From positions 1,550,001 to 1,614,000 of the forward strand of contig JAACJK010000001.1 of NCBI GenBank assembly GCA_013368325.1: a DNA stretch of 64,000 nucleotides, given 5' to 3'. Position numbers and translations under genes: made by a program. The notes beneath the pieces were generated by a model. That model was given only the letters and a program-made list of their open reading frames with translations, did no database searches and was not told the origin of the DNA. Positions 22,381 through 33,772 of the stretch are shown here, in pieces (the first letter of the stretch is position 1; each line of letters opens with the position of its first letter). The DNA is from Ephemerocybe angulata (taxonomy: Eukaryota > Basidiomycota > Agaricomycetes > Agaricales > Psathyrellaceae).

Positions 22381-24171
22381 ATGGACGCCTTCACAGAGGT
22401 TCTTCTTTCCTGTTGACGTTTTCCACGAGCCTTTCAAACTCAAAACTGTTTGCTATGTTTAGGAGCATATCAAGTTCTTCCTGAGCGAGGAATGGCTCGT
22501 TAAGGTAGACGGACACAAATCTGTTCCATATCTCTTTGTGCGTTTTTCCCCGTAACTATGTGGACTTTGGTGGTGTTCATTCAATTGCCTGTGCTGTGGC
22601 GTGTTCGCGCCCGCAGAAGTTCCACCACTCAAGTATGGACTTGTCCTGTGTCGCTCTCATGACTGATACCAAGTCAGTATGGGTAGAAGGTATGCAATTA
22701 ACCCTGTGCCACTGTGTTTACCCTTCCTGACCTTTTCCGAGTTCTAAGCAGTCAGCAGTTCGCTCGCCGTTGGAGATCCTGCAATCCAGATAGTCCTCCT
22801 CCGTTCCACGATCAAGGAGAGGAAGATGCCTGGAGAGAGTCTAGCCTCGAGCTCCTCTCCAATTCACATACTCTCGGTGCCATCCCGGACATCCAATTCG
22901 AAGTAGTCGAGTCAGACTTCTCTGTAAGTGAGAAAGACTTCCGCGGCGGCCTTTCCCATCCTTGGGTGAAGCTGAGCAAGCACTTATGACCAACTTATGA
23001 CCTAACTGCATCTGACATCTGGCGCAACTCAGGATTTCGCCTTCGAATTAGAGTCTGAGCATTTCAAATGGAGATGGGAAACGAACTCTGTGGGGTATCG
23101 AATGTCAGCCGAAATCATCTCGAAGCAGCTCATCTTGCCACTTATTTGTGCAAACCACATATCGGTATCTTCATCTGATGCCTTGAGTGGCATGTCCGAT
23201 CCTGAAGTCGAAAAGGTGGGCTTCATCGCAAGGCACATGGCGTTCAAATCGGCGGCTGAATTGAAATTTTTAGGCAGTTGACAAAGTTGGACGGACCGCG
23301 AGAAGGGCAACCGACAACCACGTCAAAATCGCACTTACCAAGCCACGAGTGGCTACCATGCTTCGCCGGATAACGGCCTTGTTTAATTTCGTTCCTAACC
23401 TCCGTCAGTCCTTTGTTCTTATCCTCTCAATCAGGCATAACCTGACAGAAACCACTGCCTGATCGAAACCCTTCCGTCGCGTGCTCGCCCACGCATGTCC
23501 ATCCGGTCCTCCCGATAGCACCCATATTTTCCACCGCTGAAAAGCCGGATCTCAAACCCAAGCCTGTGGAGTCGTCTCCTCCAATCCAGCAGCAAGAGAA
23601 CTCTCGACCTAATGCCTCCGCGAAGAAAGCACCTGCCTCTGCCCCGGAGCCCACACCATCGGTTCGTATTGCTATTTCCCCACAATTCTTTTCAGAATCC
23701 CTTCTGAGACATAAGCTTATGATGCTTCTCCCTTTTACTTCCGTGCTCTCCTTCTATCAGCCGAAGCCTGCTCCGGTTCCGTCTAGCAGCAGAAAGCCCG
23801 AGAGCAAGGGCAAGGCCCCAGCTGCTGTGGACGTCCTGACAGACGGCGGCTCGACAGAAGATGAGTCGGACGTTGAGCAGACTTTGCCCGCGAAGCCAGC
23901 AAACCAAGGGGAGGATGCAGTCATGAGGGACCCCTCCCCACCTCCCAGTGTGCCTTCGAACCCGTCGAAGAGGGCATCGCCAGTCGAGACTCCGGCTGTG
24001 GACTCAGATTCAGATTCTAGGCCCAAAGCCTCCAAATCTGCTGCTGCCCACAAGAAGGTCAGAGTGGCATCCAGCACCGACGATGATAGCGATGCGAGGC
24101 CGAGCCAGCCTGTGGTCAAGAGAGGGGGAGGAGCCCGGCAACCTATAAAGCGAGGTGGGAAACGGTTCTGA
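22381..24171 (+). CDS. NEJ1: Nej1/XLF-like non-homologous end-joining factor
   Basis: The protein probably bridges DNA ends with the Lif1/XRCC4-ligase IV complex. Eight inferred exons (22381-22398, 22463-22537, 22617-22689, 22742-22923, 23033-23215, 23274-23390, 23449-23661, 23761-24171) give 423 residues. The N-terminal head has the XLF-type beta pattern (FLSEEWLVKV, then SCVALMTDTKSVWVEVL and QQFARRWRSCNP). It is followed by a helical stalk (WETNSVGYRMSAEIISKQLI and beyond) and a long disordered Ser/Pro-rich tail. The last residues, PIKRGGKRF, form a basic cluster ending in Phe, as in the XLF Ku-binding motif. Two junctions are weaker: the donor at 23391 (GTTCCT), and the 99 nt intron at 23662, which is a multiple of three and could be retained. 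The family call rests on pattern recognition, since this family diverges fast. Confidence 0.72.
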
Positions 24172-24378
24172 TATCTGCCAGGGCCCAGTACAGCTGAGGC
24201 ACCGCAATATTATTCTATGAGAGGTATATTGCGATGAGGAGTGGGTATGGGTGTACACGTCGGAATGCAAATATTGTTACATGTATGATACATAATGGCC
24301 GAGGCTATGAGCTCGACTGGATAGTCTGTCGTGCAACATGAAGGGGGCGAGTGAACTCGGTGCCAAGCGACAGTGAGT

Positions 24379-24794
24379 CTAACGCCCCACACGGCGGGCG
24401 AACTCCGCACTCCTGCAGTCTTCACATGCTTGGTGGAACATGTTGACAATCCTGCGGTCATCCTGCTCGTACTGCAGCGGCGGCATAAGTACCTAGTCGG
24501 ACATGGATCCATAAACAAGGTCCATACCTTCTCGCAAGGACAATTGGGTGCTTTGTGAGTATGGGCTTTGCTACCCTTGCATAGGGGATGCTCGCAGTCC
24601 TCCACCACGCCACTATAATAGGACATGACAAAGTGCTGTAGCGGAAGCAGAACAGTCAGTGTGATAGGCGCTAAATTGGCGCAACGGCGCGTACCGAGCA
24701 TCCTCTGTACCAGTCGCCGAATCTACATGGATCAATTAAGTCACGGAATGGTGGGGGACACATGCATGAGCACATACACTTCGTATCTGCACAT
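24379..24794 (-). CDS. Small cysteine-rich conserved protein, 88 aa
   Basis: Four inferred exons (24778-24794, 24695-24722, 24528-24635, 24379-24492) join in frame to an 88-residue protein starting MCRYEVFGDWYRGCSHFVM and ending AEFARRVGR. It contains eight Cys and several His, arranged as pairs such as DCEHPLC, NCPCEK and ACEDC, so it may bind zinc or be held by disulfides. There is no signal peptide. Proteins with this MCRYE/GCGH-like layout are common in Agaricomycetes, without assigned function as far as I know. The first donor is a strong GTATGT. The third intron (24493-24527) is only 35 nt, close to the lower limit for introns, yet removing it gives the better C-terminus (DDRRIVNMFHQACEDC); without it the frame runs on through low-quality sequence. 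Confidence 0.68.
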
Positions 24795-26349
24795 AGTAGT
24801 AGTGATAGTAAGGGGGCGGCTAGGCTCGGGGAGTGAAGAAACTATGAGTTGAGGATGGAGAGGGGGAAAGCTGTTGGAGAAGATCGCTGTGCATTCGATC
24901 CACAATATATAGATTTTGGATGGAGTTACTGAAAAACTGCAACGCCATGAGCACTCCAGTCACGCGACGTAGCATTTGCCATAGAAGACACCCAGCTGCC
25001 CTGGACCGGCGAGCAAAAATCTTATCTGTTTGATCCCGAGAGCCGGAAGGGCTGCAGGTTCACTGGGCAAGATCTTTTTACTATCTTTGGTCTGCTGAAG
25101 CGTTGGCAGCGAGGCTTCCACTGCTTTTGACCAATTCAGATCCCTTCAGTCAGGATCATTTGTCTCGAGGTCCAACTCGAGGCCCAGATCGGTTATGACG
25201 ACGTTAACGGATAAATCCAATCTGCCGGAATGAAGCAACTGGAACGCCTCACAAATGGCCTTCCCACTACGACTGCTGATTTCCTTCGCCGGAATTTGCA
25301 GTGGGTGGTGCAAACGAACGGGAGCGGGAGGCATTTGGCCTGAAATGGTAGAACAGGATTAACTGAAAAATAACATGCTCTTGACCCGAAACGGGAGGGA
25401 GGCCCTGGGATGACGTCTGAGCAAGATCTAGGAGATAATCAGCCAGATGGCGAAACCGATACTCGGAGACTCTTGGGCTAGAAGTAGCCTGAAGTAGTTG
25501 GTCCTGGTAACAGGCGTCCTGCCAGACGCAGCTTCCCGGAAAAGCTTCTTTGAAAAAAAAATTATAAATCACCGGCGGCAGTTTGAGAAACACTCTGGAA
25601 CGGCTGCTCGGACGCCAGTAAGACCTTGTTAAGGGTATCAAGAACGATTTGCCCATCGATCCAAACGCCCGATAAAGGACTACTGTTGATTGTGAAAGCG
25701 ACGGACCATAGGTATTAAGCTGGAAGGGTTAACGTTGTGAACATGCATTGTGGGATGAGTCCGACCTCGGAATCAAGGCAAAGCGTGAGCTTGCAGTGAG
25801 CAAGTTTCCAGAGTATCTAAAGCTCATCAAGGGTAGTGTAGTTGCTTAATTAGCCAACATTATAGCACCACGCAGGGGTTTTGAATGTGTGGCTCAGTCT
25901 CCGCTTGCATCTCGGACTCGGACCGTCATGTAGACCGAGCTTGCTGCGAAGATCGAGCCGTACAGAAGACCTCTCTGAAGAGATCTGAACCTAATCCAAG
26001 ATAAACCTCCAGAACACCGTCGAATGAAAGAGGCGTTGCACCCACTTCACACTATTGAACCCGTAGGAAGGCAAGTATCCGACCTTGAGCTCCGGAGTGC
26101 TTGAGAAGCTCCATTAGTCGGTAAGGAGGCCGTCTGGCATGCATTCATGGTCCTTCATCGTTTGGTCGGGTGGGCACCCCCCGTATTCAAAGGTCGACAT
26201 GATGGCGCAACGATGGAGACATCGTGAACTTGAAGCTCGCCACCGCCATCGACTTTCGCACGCATCACTTTCGGCAACGAGCTCGTACCCCATCGCAGCT
26301 GCCAGCGGCCCTTTTCCTTTCCACAGCCATTCTCTCTCTCAACTTCCAC
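24795..26349. other. 1.55 kb with only coding-like fragments
   Basis: No intact gene was found. A minus-strand frame at 25656-25267 (with HLADYLLDLAQTSSQGL) and another ending at 25146 (ICEAFQLLHSGRLDLSV) look weakly protein-like but sit in different frames without a clear junction. This could be a decayed gene or transposon remnant. I could not identify terminal repeats or a known domain. The last 200 bases hold the MIM1 promoter. Confidence 0.3.
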
Positions 26350-27282
26350 ATGGATCACGCAGATTTAATCGAAGTACTACATATCGTTGTCGCTATGTCT
26401 ACTAGTCTGATTGTCCTTCTAGAGTGCTCTGACCAGCGGAGAAGCTTTCGTGCTCCCCCCCACCAGGGAGACCCCTGCGGCGCAGACAAGCGCAGCAGCA
26501 GTCCCGGAAGAGCCCGTACACGTTCCTGTGGATGCAGCTTCGTCTGAAGGCAGCTCTGCAGCACCTGCAGATAACGACGCGTGGAAGCAGGAGTATGAGG
26601 CTCAAGTCCAGGCCTGGAGGGAGCAGTCTGCGGAGGCTCGTGACAAGGCTGAGAAGGAACGGGCACGATGGGAAGCCATCCGTGCAGAAGAAGCAGCACA
26701 GCGAAAGGCCGCTGGTATCGTTGACACTCCCACCGAGATCCCTACTGGCATTCCAAATATCCTTAGCCACCCTACGGCCTCCTCTGCTTCTCCCGACCTC
26801 GTACGTCCATCGTCCCGATAACCAGGCGCACTGCTAAGTAACGATCCATTTAGATTACATCGACAGCTGTCGACACTGAGCCAGAATCCAGGGGAGAAAC
26901 GACTGACGGGGGATCGCAGAAGTGGGTTGACGTCCAGGCGTCTACTTCTTCATTCCCATCCTCCTTCCCTGAGCGGACCGAACCCTCGTCACCGACCCGC
27001 CAGGTGACGTCTTCATCTAAACCGGCACCTCCCTCATCTACCCTGGCCATCTTTGACTCGTCGTTATCAACCAAGACTCGAGTTATCGCCCTGTTCTCCG
27101 CCCTGGCCATAAATCTGGCCCTCCCCTTCGTGAACGGCGTCATGCTCGGCTTTGGCGAGATCTTTGCCAAGAACGTTGTTCTCCAATACTTTGGCTGGAA
27201 GCCCACAGGGCCAGGGTCTGTTGCTGCAGCTGCCGGTCTACGGTCGACTCGGAGCCGTCCTAGCCCCTTCCGAGCTGAATGA
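26350..27282 (+). CDS. MIM1: Mitochondrial outer-membrane protein MIM1/TOM13 family
   Basis: Mim1 inserts alpha-helical proteins into the mitochondrial outer membrane and helps assemble the TOM complex. Three inferred exons (26350-26373, 26423-26800, 26854-27282) give 276 residues. The signature is near the C-terminus: LALPFVNGVMLGFGEIFAKN, a single membrane segment with a helix-packing G-x-x-x-G-x-G pattern, followed by LQYFGWKPTGPG. The preceding 200 residues are unlike yeast Mim1 (about 113 residues): a disordered Ala/Pro/Glu-rich region with a charged helical stretch (WREQSAEARDKAEKERARWE) likely to form a coiled coil. The first exon encodes only MDHADLIE. The C-terminal domain identification is strong; the extended N-terminus depends on the exon model. 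Confidence 0.85.
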
Positions 27283-27437
27283 TTGCAGCCCAGGTGTAAT
27301 AGCACGCCCGTTTGCTTCGATGGAGTATCTATATGGCAATATACGATATGAAATATGATATATTGAAAGCAGCGATGCGAATGCAGGAGTATCTGAAGAT
27401 ATTAAGAGTCCTAAAGTAATGACAGAACACGATACAA

Positions 27438-30407
27438 TTACAGCTTGACGTTTTTGGGCATTTGGCGAATAGCCTGTCGGACACCAAGATCGCCAAGAAC
27501 GTCTTCCGCTGGAGATAGAGTTAGCATAGGGCAATAACTGAGCATTTACGGGATTTAACCAACCTCCTCCGAGAATACTATCGGAGTAAGTCAGTAAAGA
27601 TAATTGGTACAATACGATGATCACACTCACGCATCGAAGGGCACGGTGCGGTGGTACTTGTGACCATAAAGTTAGTCCAGGATCGAGATCGAGACGGCCA
27701 CTAGAACGTACATGTTCGATATGTTGACCCATACCTGACAAAAGTTTCAGCAGCAATCACAGCCATCGAAGAGAGAAAAACCTACCAGTTTTGGTGATAC
27801 CACGGCCACCAAAGACCTGAAATAAGCATTGCTCGGTGGTAAGCATTCATACGCGGAAAAAGACTCGGAGAGAAGCGCACCTGAACAGCATCGGTGGCTG
27901 TCAGTTGAGCGTACTTGGTCGAAGTCATCTTCAGCAAACCGATTGGTCTACTTGAAATCAGAGAACTGAATGGCGGAGAAAGAGGGAAAAGAACCGTACC
28001 CCGCAAGATATTTGGCTTGTTCCTTGTAGGACTGGAAACGAAGTCAATACATCGGCGTTAGGTGATTTTAGCGGGTTGCCCTACCATGTTATTCATCTGA
28101 TAAGTGATGTTCTCAAGCCAGGATTGCACGGCCTCTGCTCGAGAGATCATCGCAGCCAGCTTGTTACGGATAACAGCCTGGGAATGGAGTGGCTTTCCGA
28201 ACGCCGTTCTCTGGGTTGTCCACCTGACGAACCATGTTAACAAATGGATTAGATATTCAGGCCAATAAACCCACTTCAGGCATTCCTCGACAATGAGACG
28301 CTGACTCCTGGCGGAAGAGCAGATCATAACCCATCGTTCGTGATTGAAGTTACTGGAAAGGGTCTTGTGAGTCGTGATTGATCAAGAGGAAACGTATGGA
28401 AGGCATACCTGAGCATAACAAAAATGCCTGCGCCCTCGCCGCCAAGGGTGTTCTCGACAGGTACTTTAACATTGTCAAATGTGATGAAAGCGGTACCGGC
28501 GGTTGGGGACTGAAATACGGTGAGTCTTTCTGGAGTACATCACACAGAGAATACACGCACGTAGCTAGTCTTGATCGACTTGGTCGCCACACCTTCTCCA
28601 CGCTCAACAAGGATAACGGTGAAGCCGTCCTAAATCTACCAGTTAACACTGGGAATTATTTAATATTGAAAATGACGAACCTCTGTCTTGCATCCGACGG
28701 TGAAGCTTATAGACACGGCAATTCAGTAACTAATACTTCTCCAAGAAGCGAGGAACCTACTAATGGGCGAAACTGGGGATACACATCAGGAGCCATTTCG
28801 ATTGTATCGCAGAAAATAGACTCACGTTCCATTGGTGATCCACTTCTTGCTGTATTATTCGAAAAGACCGGTTGCAATCACCATACATATTGTGGAGTTG
28901 GTGGGGTGAAGTAGGCAATAAGAAAAGACCAGGGTTGAATTCGTTGTCAGCTGAATCCCCTATGAGCCTCCAGAGAAAGGGCACTGACGTTCCATTGATG
29001 ATCCAGTGCTTGCCATCCTCGGTCTTTACAGCGGTGGTTCTCAATCCGGCGACATCACTACCCGCAAAGGCCTCAGAAATAGCCAAACAGATGGGCTTCC
29101 TTCCGGACAAAACGTCCGGTACGACCTTCGCCTTGATGGCATCGCTTCCGAAGTTCAAAACAGGAGGGAGACCAATAACAGACCCGGACATGAGACCTAT
29201 GCCACTGAATGTAAGATAGGCTAAATGGAAGAGAATACTAGTTCTTACCATCGCCATAACCTCGGCATCCAGAACGCGCGAATTCTTGTGTGATGATCAA
29301 CTGTGAGTCCAACGTTCAGATGCGGGCTCCAAGTCAGAGCCGGTGGATTTGGTTACCTCGTGGAAGTAGTCGAACTTTAAACAAGGTGTAAGCAAACATC
29401 AGTCAAGAGGGGGACAAAGTGATAACGCACTTCTTCGGGCTTAACAAGACCACCCATGAGCTCCAGACCTGAGGTTACCCAAAATGTGTAAGTGAAGAGC
29501 AATATATCTGGACTACCTGGCCAGACGTACCCTTCAAATGCTTGCCGGGGCCCATTCGCATGGCGTGAAGGTTGACCTTACTATGAAGACTGGTTTCAGT
29601 ACTCGTCTTGTGAGCAATATCGTCCCCATTCGACTCACGCCATAGCCTCAACAACACTAGCACTGGGGGGCTTTCCATCCTCCTCCCTGGCCTAAAAACA
29701 ATAGCCTTAAGTTGAGCGGTAAGATACCGGAAGGATTTGCACATACGACTGCGTCCGGTGTCACGACCTCGTCAATGAACTTGCGAACGGCCTTCTGGAA
29801 GGCCCTGTGGTTCTATAACGAAACATTCGACATCCTTAATCTGCTTGCTTCGGTAAAGGAGCGGACCTCGGTATAATAAGGGCTGTGGTAGCCAGTCGAC
29901 AACCAGGTGGGCTCAGCGTAAGGAACCTTGCTGAGCTCGCCTACAACGCGGCCATGGATAACGCTCTTCTCGTCAGCAATGACACCGATCTGAAGGCGCT
30001 TGTACTGGGGCTTCTCAATGACTTCGTGCCTGTGCAATCCATAGAAAACCTCGGTCGCATCTTGACCGGCTGTAGGGATATCAGGGTGAGCACATGGATG
30101 ATCGCCACCCTATGACGTTCCAAGCTACGCACCGACTTCGGCGTCGAGCAGGACTGAAGCTCCTCCAGGATGAAGGTTTTTGAATCTAGTGATATCGTAG
30201 ACCTTGGCGTCGACAATGATCCACTATGAACGAGAGACAGTTGGTAAAAAGGCGAGAACTGTGGCAGGGCTAGCGTTCTCACCAGGTCTCCATCTTTGTT
30301 GTGCTTGATTACAGGTTCTCAGGGTTTAGCATCTCAAGGAAGCATGATTTTTGACATACCAGCGCGACTTCCTCGCGAGTGAAGGTCTTCAATTCTTTGG
30401 TGGCCAT
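27438..30407 (-). CDS. Cytochrome b5-acyl-CoA dehydrogenase fusion, copy A
   Basis: This flavoenzyme oxidises acyl-CoA to enoyl-CoA and carries its own N-terminal cytochrome b5 domain, probably as a built-in electron acceptor. The heme-binding HPGG ([12 protein letters not shown]) and second ligand (GLHRHEV) are present. The dehydrogenase part has [16 protein letters not shown] substrate loop (here [13 protein letters not shown]), [23 protein letters not shown] and [12 protein letters not shown]. Twenty-four exons can be placed, summing to 515 residues, with the last at 27438-27508. One region is abnormal: the segment matching FADY in copies B and C is missing, the spliced product going from ITNGT directly to FTVGCKTED across a 120 nt intron (28706-28825), twice the usual size. 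The tail is VKL, not a standard PTS1. The gene may be functional with a small loss, or decaying. Confidence 0.82.
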
Positions 30408-30655
30408 TGTGGAGAGTGTATGGGGCGAAAGTTGAGTAGGTTCCGGTAGTAACAGGGCCAGGATAATATTATCAGGGAGGGTCCTTTTTGCATGTGATAA
30501 ATCGCTGTCCCCATCGCCCTCATGCGGTAATCCCACGTGCCGCACGGAAACGGAGGCATTCGACCAATCACTGCTCGGCAACTGCTCGAATCTCATGGCA
30601 AGTTCTGCGCTCACCAATGGCAACAGCAGTGTCGCCTTTACAACTCAAATCACCT

Positions 30656-30900
30656 GCTACTATCATTGACCATAGGTTCGGTTTTGACCGGAGGTTCGGT
30701 CAGTCCCCCTTCCTGAGGTCCGTTCGCTCTGGAAATTGGCATACGTACTCGGAATGCACTCCGAACAACGATTCTGCAATTTGTTTGAGAAAAATCGACC
30801 GGGAATTAGAGAAAACGAGGTTCGTTGGAGGTTCGGTCGTTTGATTTGGCTGGGAAACCGAACCGGTGGTAAAACCGAACCTATGGTCAATGATAGTAGC
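30656..30900. mobile_element. MITE-like element with long terminal inverted repeats
   Basis: The left end reads GCTACTATCATTGACCATAG and continues into GGTTCGGTTTT; the right end is its reverse complement, ending CCTATGGTCAATGATAGTAGC at 30900, with about 28 matching bases on each side. The element is about 245 nt, has no coding capacity, and contains several internal copies of GGTTCGGT or its complement. The two ends are bordered by TA inside a GCTA/TAGC context, compatible with a TA target duplication as in Tc1/mariner-derived MITEs, though this cannot be proved from one copy. It lies between the start of copy A (30407) and the end of copy B (31033), so it is in the upstream region of copy A. 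Confidence 0.75.
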
Positions 30901-31032
30901 CCACAGCTCATCGCATGTGTTAGTTTAGGCGTCCAAAAGGTGATAAGAATTGGAATCGCTGTACAGGTAGCAGGTATATTAGGTAGTACTAATGGGTAAG
31001 TTGATATTTCAGGTATACTGGATGCACCTTTA

Positions 31033-33130
31033 TCACAGACGAGAGTCTTTGGGCATCTTCCGAAGGGCCTGTCGGACACCAAGATCACCCAGAACATCTT
31101 CCGCTCCGCCGAGGATACTATGAACATCGTTAGAAAAGTACAGACACAGATTAGATCGGAGGAAACTCACGCATCGAAAGGAACAGTGCGATGATACTAC
31201 GTGAAAAAGGTCAGTAAAGAACAAGTAAACCAATAGTACGAGACTGCGGCCTTACATGTTCGATAAGGCGGCCCATACCCGTTCTGGTGATTCCACGGCC
31301 ACCAAATATCTGGACAGCGTCAGCGGCTGTCTCTTGCGCGGTTGAGGTGGCGTAGCGCTTGAGGAACGCGATAGGACTAGGACGAGCGAGTTAGGAAGGA
31401 TGCGTTCACTTATCAGGACGAAACTTACCCAGCCAGAAGATCTGCCTGCTGGGCATAGTTCATGTTGTTCATCTGGAAGGTGATGTTCTCAAGCCAAGCC
31501 TGGGCACTCTCCACTCGCGAAATCATAGCAGCAAGCTTGTTGCGAATCACCGCCTGATTGTGGAGGGGCTTCCCGAACACTTTACGTTGGTTGACCCACC
31601 TTGATCTAGTCAGAATATCGCCCTGACAGAAGACTGAGGCAACTTACTTCAAGCATTCCTCAACGATGTGGCGCTGGGTCGCAATGCTAGCAGTCGTCAT
31701 TCCCCATCGTTCGTGGTTGAAGTTGGAAAGGATGACTTGGAGGCCCTTGTTCTCTTTACCCAGAGTATGCTCATAGGGAACGAAGACGTTGTCGAACGTA
31801 ATGTATGCGGTTCCGGCAGCGCTGGAATACGAGGTCTTGATGGGTTTGGTTTCAACACCCTCCCCTCTCTCAACGAAAAGGACGACAAGGCCACCTTGCT
31901 CGGTGCGAGCTCCAACGGTAAAGTAGTCGGCAAAAGAGGCGTTGGTAATCCATTTCTTACTGTAAGTCGTGAATACGTTAATTCAAAAATTCTGTTCACA
32001 GGTGGAAGAGACACTGACGTTCCAGTGAGGATCCATCCATTCTCCACCCTTTTAGCAGTGCAGCGAAGTCCAGCAACATCACTCCCAGCAAAAGCCTCAG
32101 TGATGGCAAGAGCACAGAACTTCTTCCCTGCAAACACCTCCTTGGCAACCCTCTCGCGAAGAGCGGGCTGACCAAAATTGATGATGGGCGGCAAACCTGC
32201 ACGGAAAACGGTCAATGGTCGGTCGGCAGAAGGCTCATTAGAACGCACCAATAAAGGTTCCACCTCCAAGGCCGTCATTATATCCACGAGCATGGATTCG
32301 AGAAATCTCCTGACCCATAATCATTTCATGGAAATAGTCAACCTGGTATTACGTGGTGTTAGCAAGGTTTAGAAAAAGCAGCTTATGACCCACGAACCTC
32401 CTCAGGTTTAACGATTCCTCCCATAAGCTCGAGCCCTTTGAGGTGAGGTCCAGGACCCATGCGCATCGCAATGATGTTCAGTTTCGCCATCTCGTCGAAG
32501 ACATACTGCGATGGGCGTTTGCCATCCTCTTCGCGAGCCTGGGCATCGGGAAGAATTACGTCTTCGACGAACTTCCGAAAAGCAATTTGGAATTTACGGT
32601 GGTGCTGTAGAAATACTCTGAGTACAGTCATGCGGAATGGGACTGGGATGTACGCACGTCCTTGAAGTAAGGGCTGTGGTAGCCGGACGAAAGCCAGGTG
32701 GGCTCTGCGTAGGGCACCTTGCTCAATTCGCCAGCCTGACGAGGGAATATGGTCTGCTTGGAGCCTTCAAGAGTACCAATGACGAGGCGCTTGAATTGAG
32801 GCTTCAGTAGGACCTCATGTCTATGAAGCCCAAAGAAAGCCTCAGTCGCATCCTTCCCGGCTAACGGATGATTTAGATGACAGTAGTGAACTTGAGGCTC
32901 GGGGATACATACCGACGTCCTCGTCAAGCAACACGGACAACCCGCCGGGATGCATGGCAGCGAACTTCGAGAGATCATAGACCTTGGAATCCACGACAAT
33001 CCACTGTCAAAGTTTTACATGTGAATACAGATGATCAGCCTCCCAGTTGCTAGGGCGCTTATGTGCTGCGTACCAGGTTGCCTTCCTTGTTGTGCCTCGC
33101 CACCTCCTCCGCTGTGAAAGCCTTACTCAT
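31033..33130 (-). CDS. Cytochrome b5-acyl-CoA dehydrogenase fusion, copy B
   Basis: This is a paralogue of copies A and C with the same domain order. The b5 domain starts MSKAFTAEEVARHNKEGNLW and has AMHPGGLSVLLDED and GLHRHEVLLKP. The dehydrogenase part has [64 protein letters not shown] and IFGGRGITRTGMG. All the segments I checked are intact, including the FADY stretch absent from copy A. Large parts are uninterrupted where A and C have introns (for example through KTSYSSAAGTAYITFDN). Its sequence is the most divergent of the three. The protein ends RKMPKDSRL, and SRL is an accepted PTS1 variant, so it is the copy most likely to be peroxisomal. It lies head-to-tail upstream of copy A. Confidence 0.9.
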
Positions 33131-33772
33131 CGTTATGGTGGAGAGAGAAGGGACTGTGGGTAACTAGGGATAAAGCTGTGGTGGGCCGTGGTACGAGTGA
33201 AGGCTTTATTGGACGAATGGCGTTCATCCGGTTACGAGAACTTGTTGAACACGGCGTCTAAAATCGCGAGCCCCGGAGTGATCTGATCGAAAATGCGGGG
33301 TTCGGAATCACATGCCAAGGATGCCCGGACCCCCTATGTAAGACCGGCGTCTTCTTCAACTTCGGGCGCTTCTGGCTTGGACGACGAAGAGACTATTCTC
33401 TGCCCGTACTTCCGCATGATTGGCCTTGCGAGACTCAAATACATACCAATTAACATGGTACCTGATGCCTCGTGACAACCCTTTCTGTGACAGGCTTGAC
33501 TGGCATGGACTGAACCCAAACAGTCATGGAGTTTCCTTTTCTTTATGCTTCGTGAATCCTCATCCGCACTTCGACACACATCCGCGCATCACTACAAGAA
33601 TGCAAGCGCCACAAAAGGGGAGGGCTCGTGCCGTATGACATGGACAACTGAGCCTTTCTTTACCTGTCAGACCGATCCTCTTCAATCGGACGACCGCTAA
33701 ATTCAATGCTCTACAGATGGGGGCGTAGTAAGGTATAACAACTGAAAGAAAGGATACGATTAAATTACAACT
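33131..33772. other. Intergenic region, no gene seen
   Basis: This 642 nt stretch contains the promoter of acyl-CoA dehydrogenase copy B and the 3' flank of the DHTKD1-like gene. A minus-strand frame of 81 codons near 33334-33579 shows no recognisable similarity and was not accepted. Confidence 0.45.

Noticed and set aside
28378..28914. Plus-strand 178-codon frame inside acyl-CoA dehydrogenase copy A
   Set aside because: It is antisense to exons 12-15 and to the enlarged intron of copy A and has no family resemblance.
30656..30900. Reading the inverted repeat as a transcription terminator or a small RNA
   Set aside because: The arms are about 190 nt apart, too far for a terminator hairpin, and there is no promoter or conserved RNA fold visible; a MITE explains the features better.
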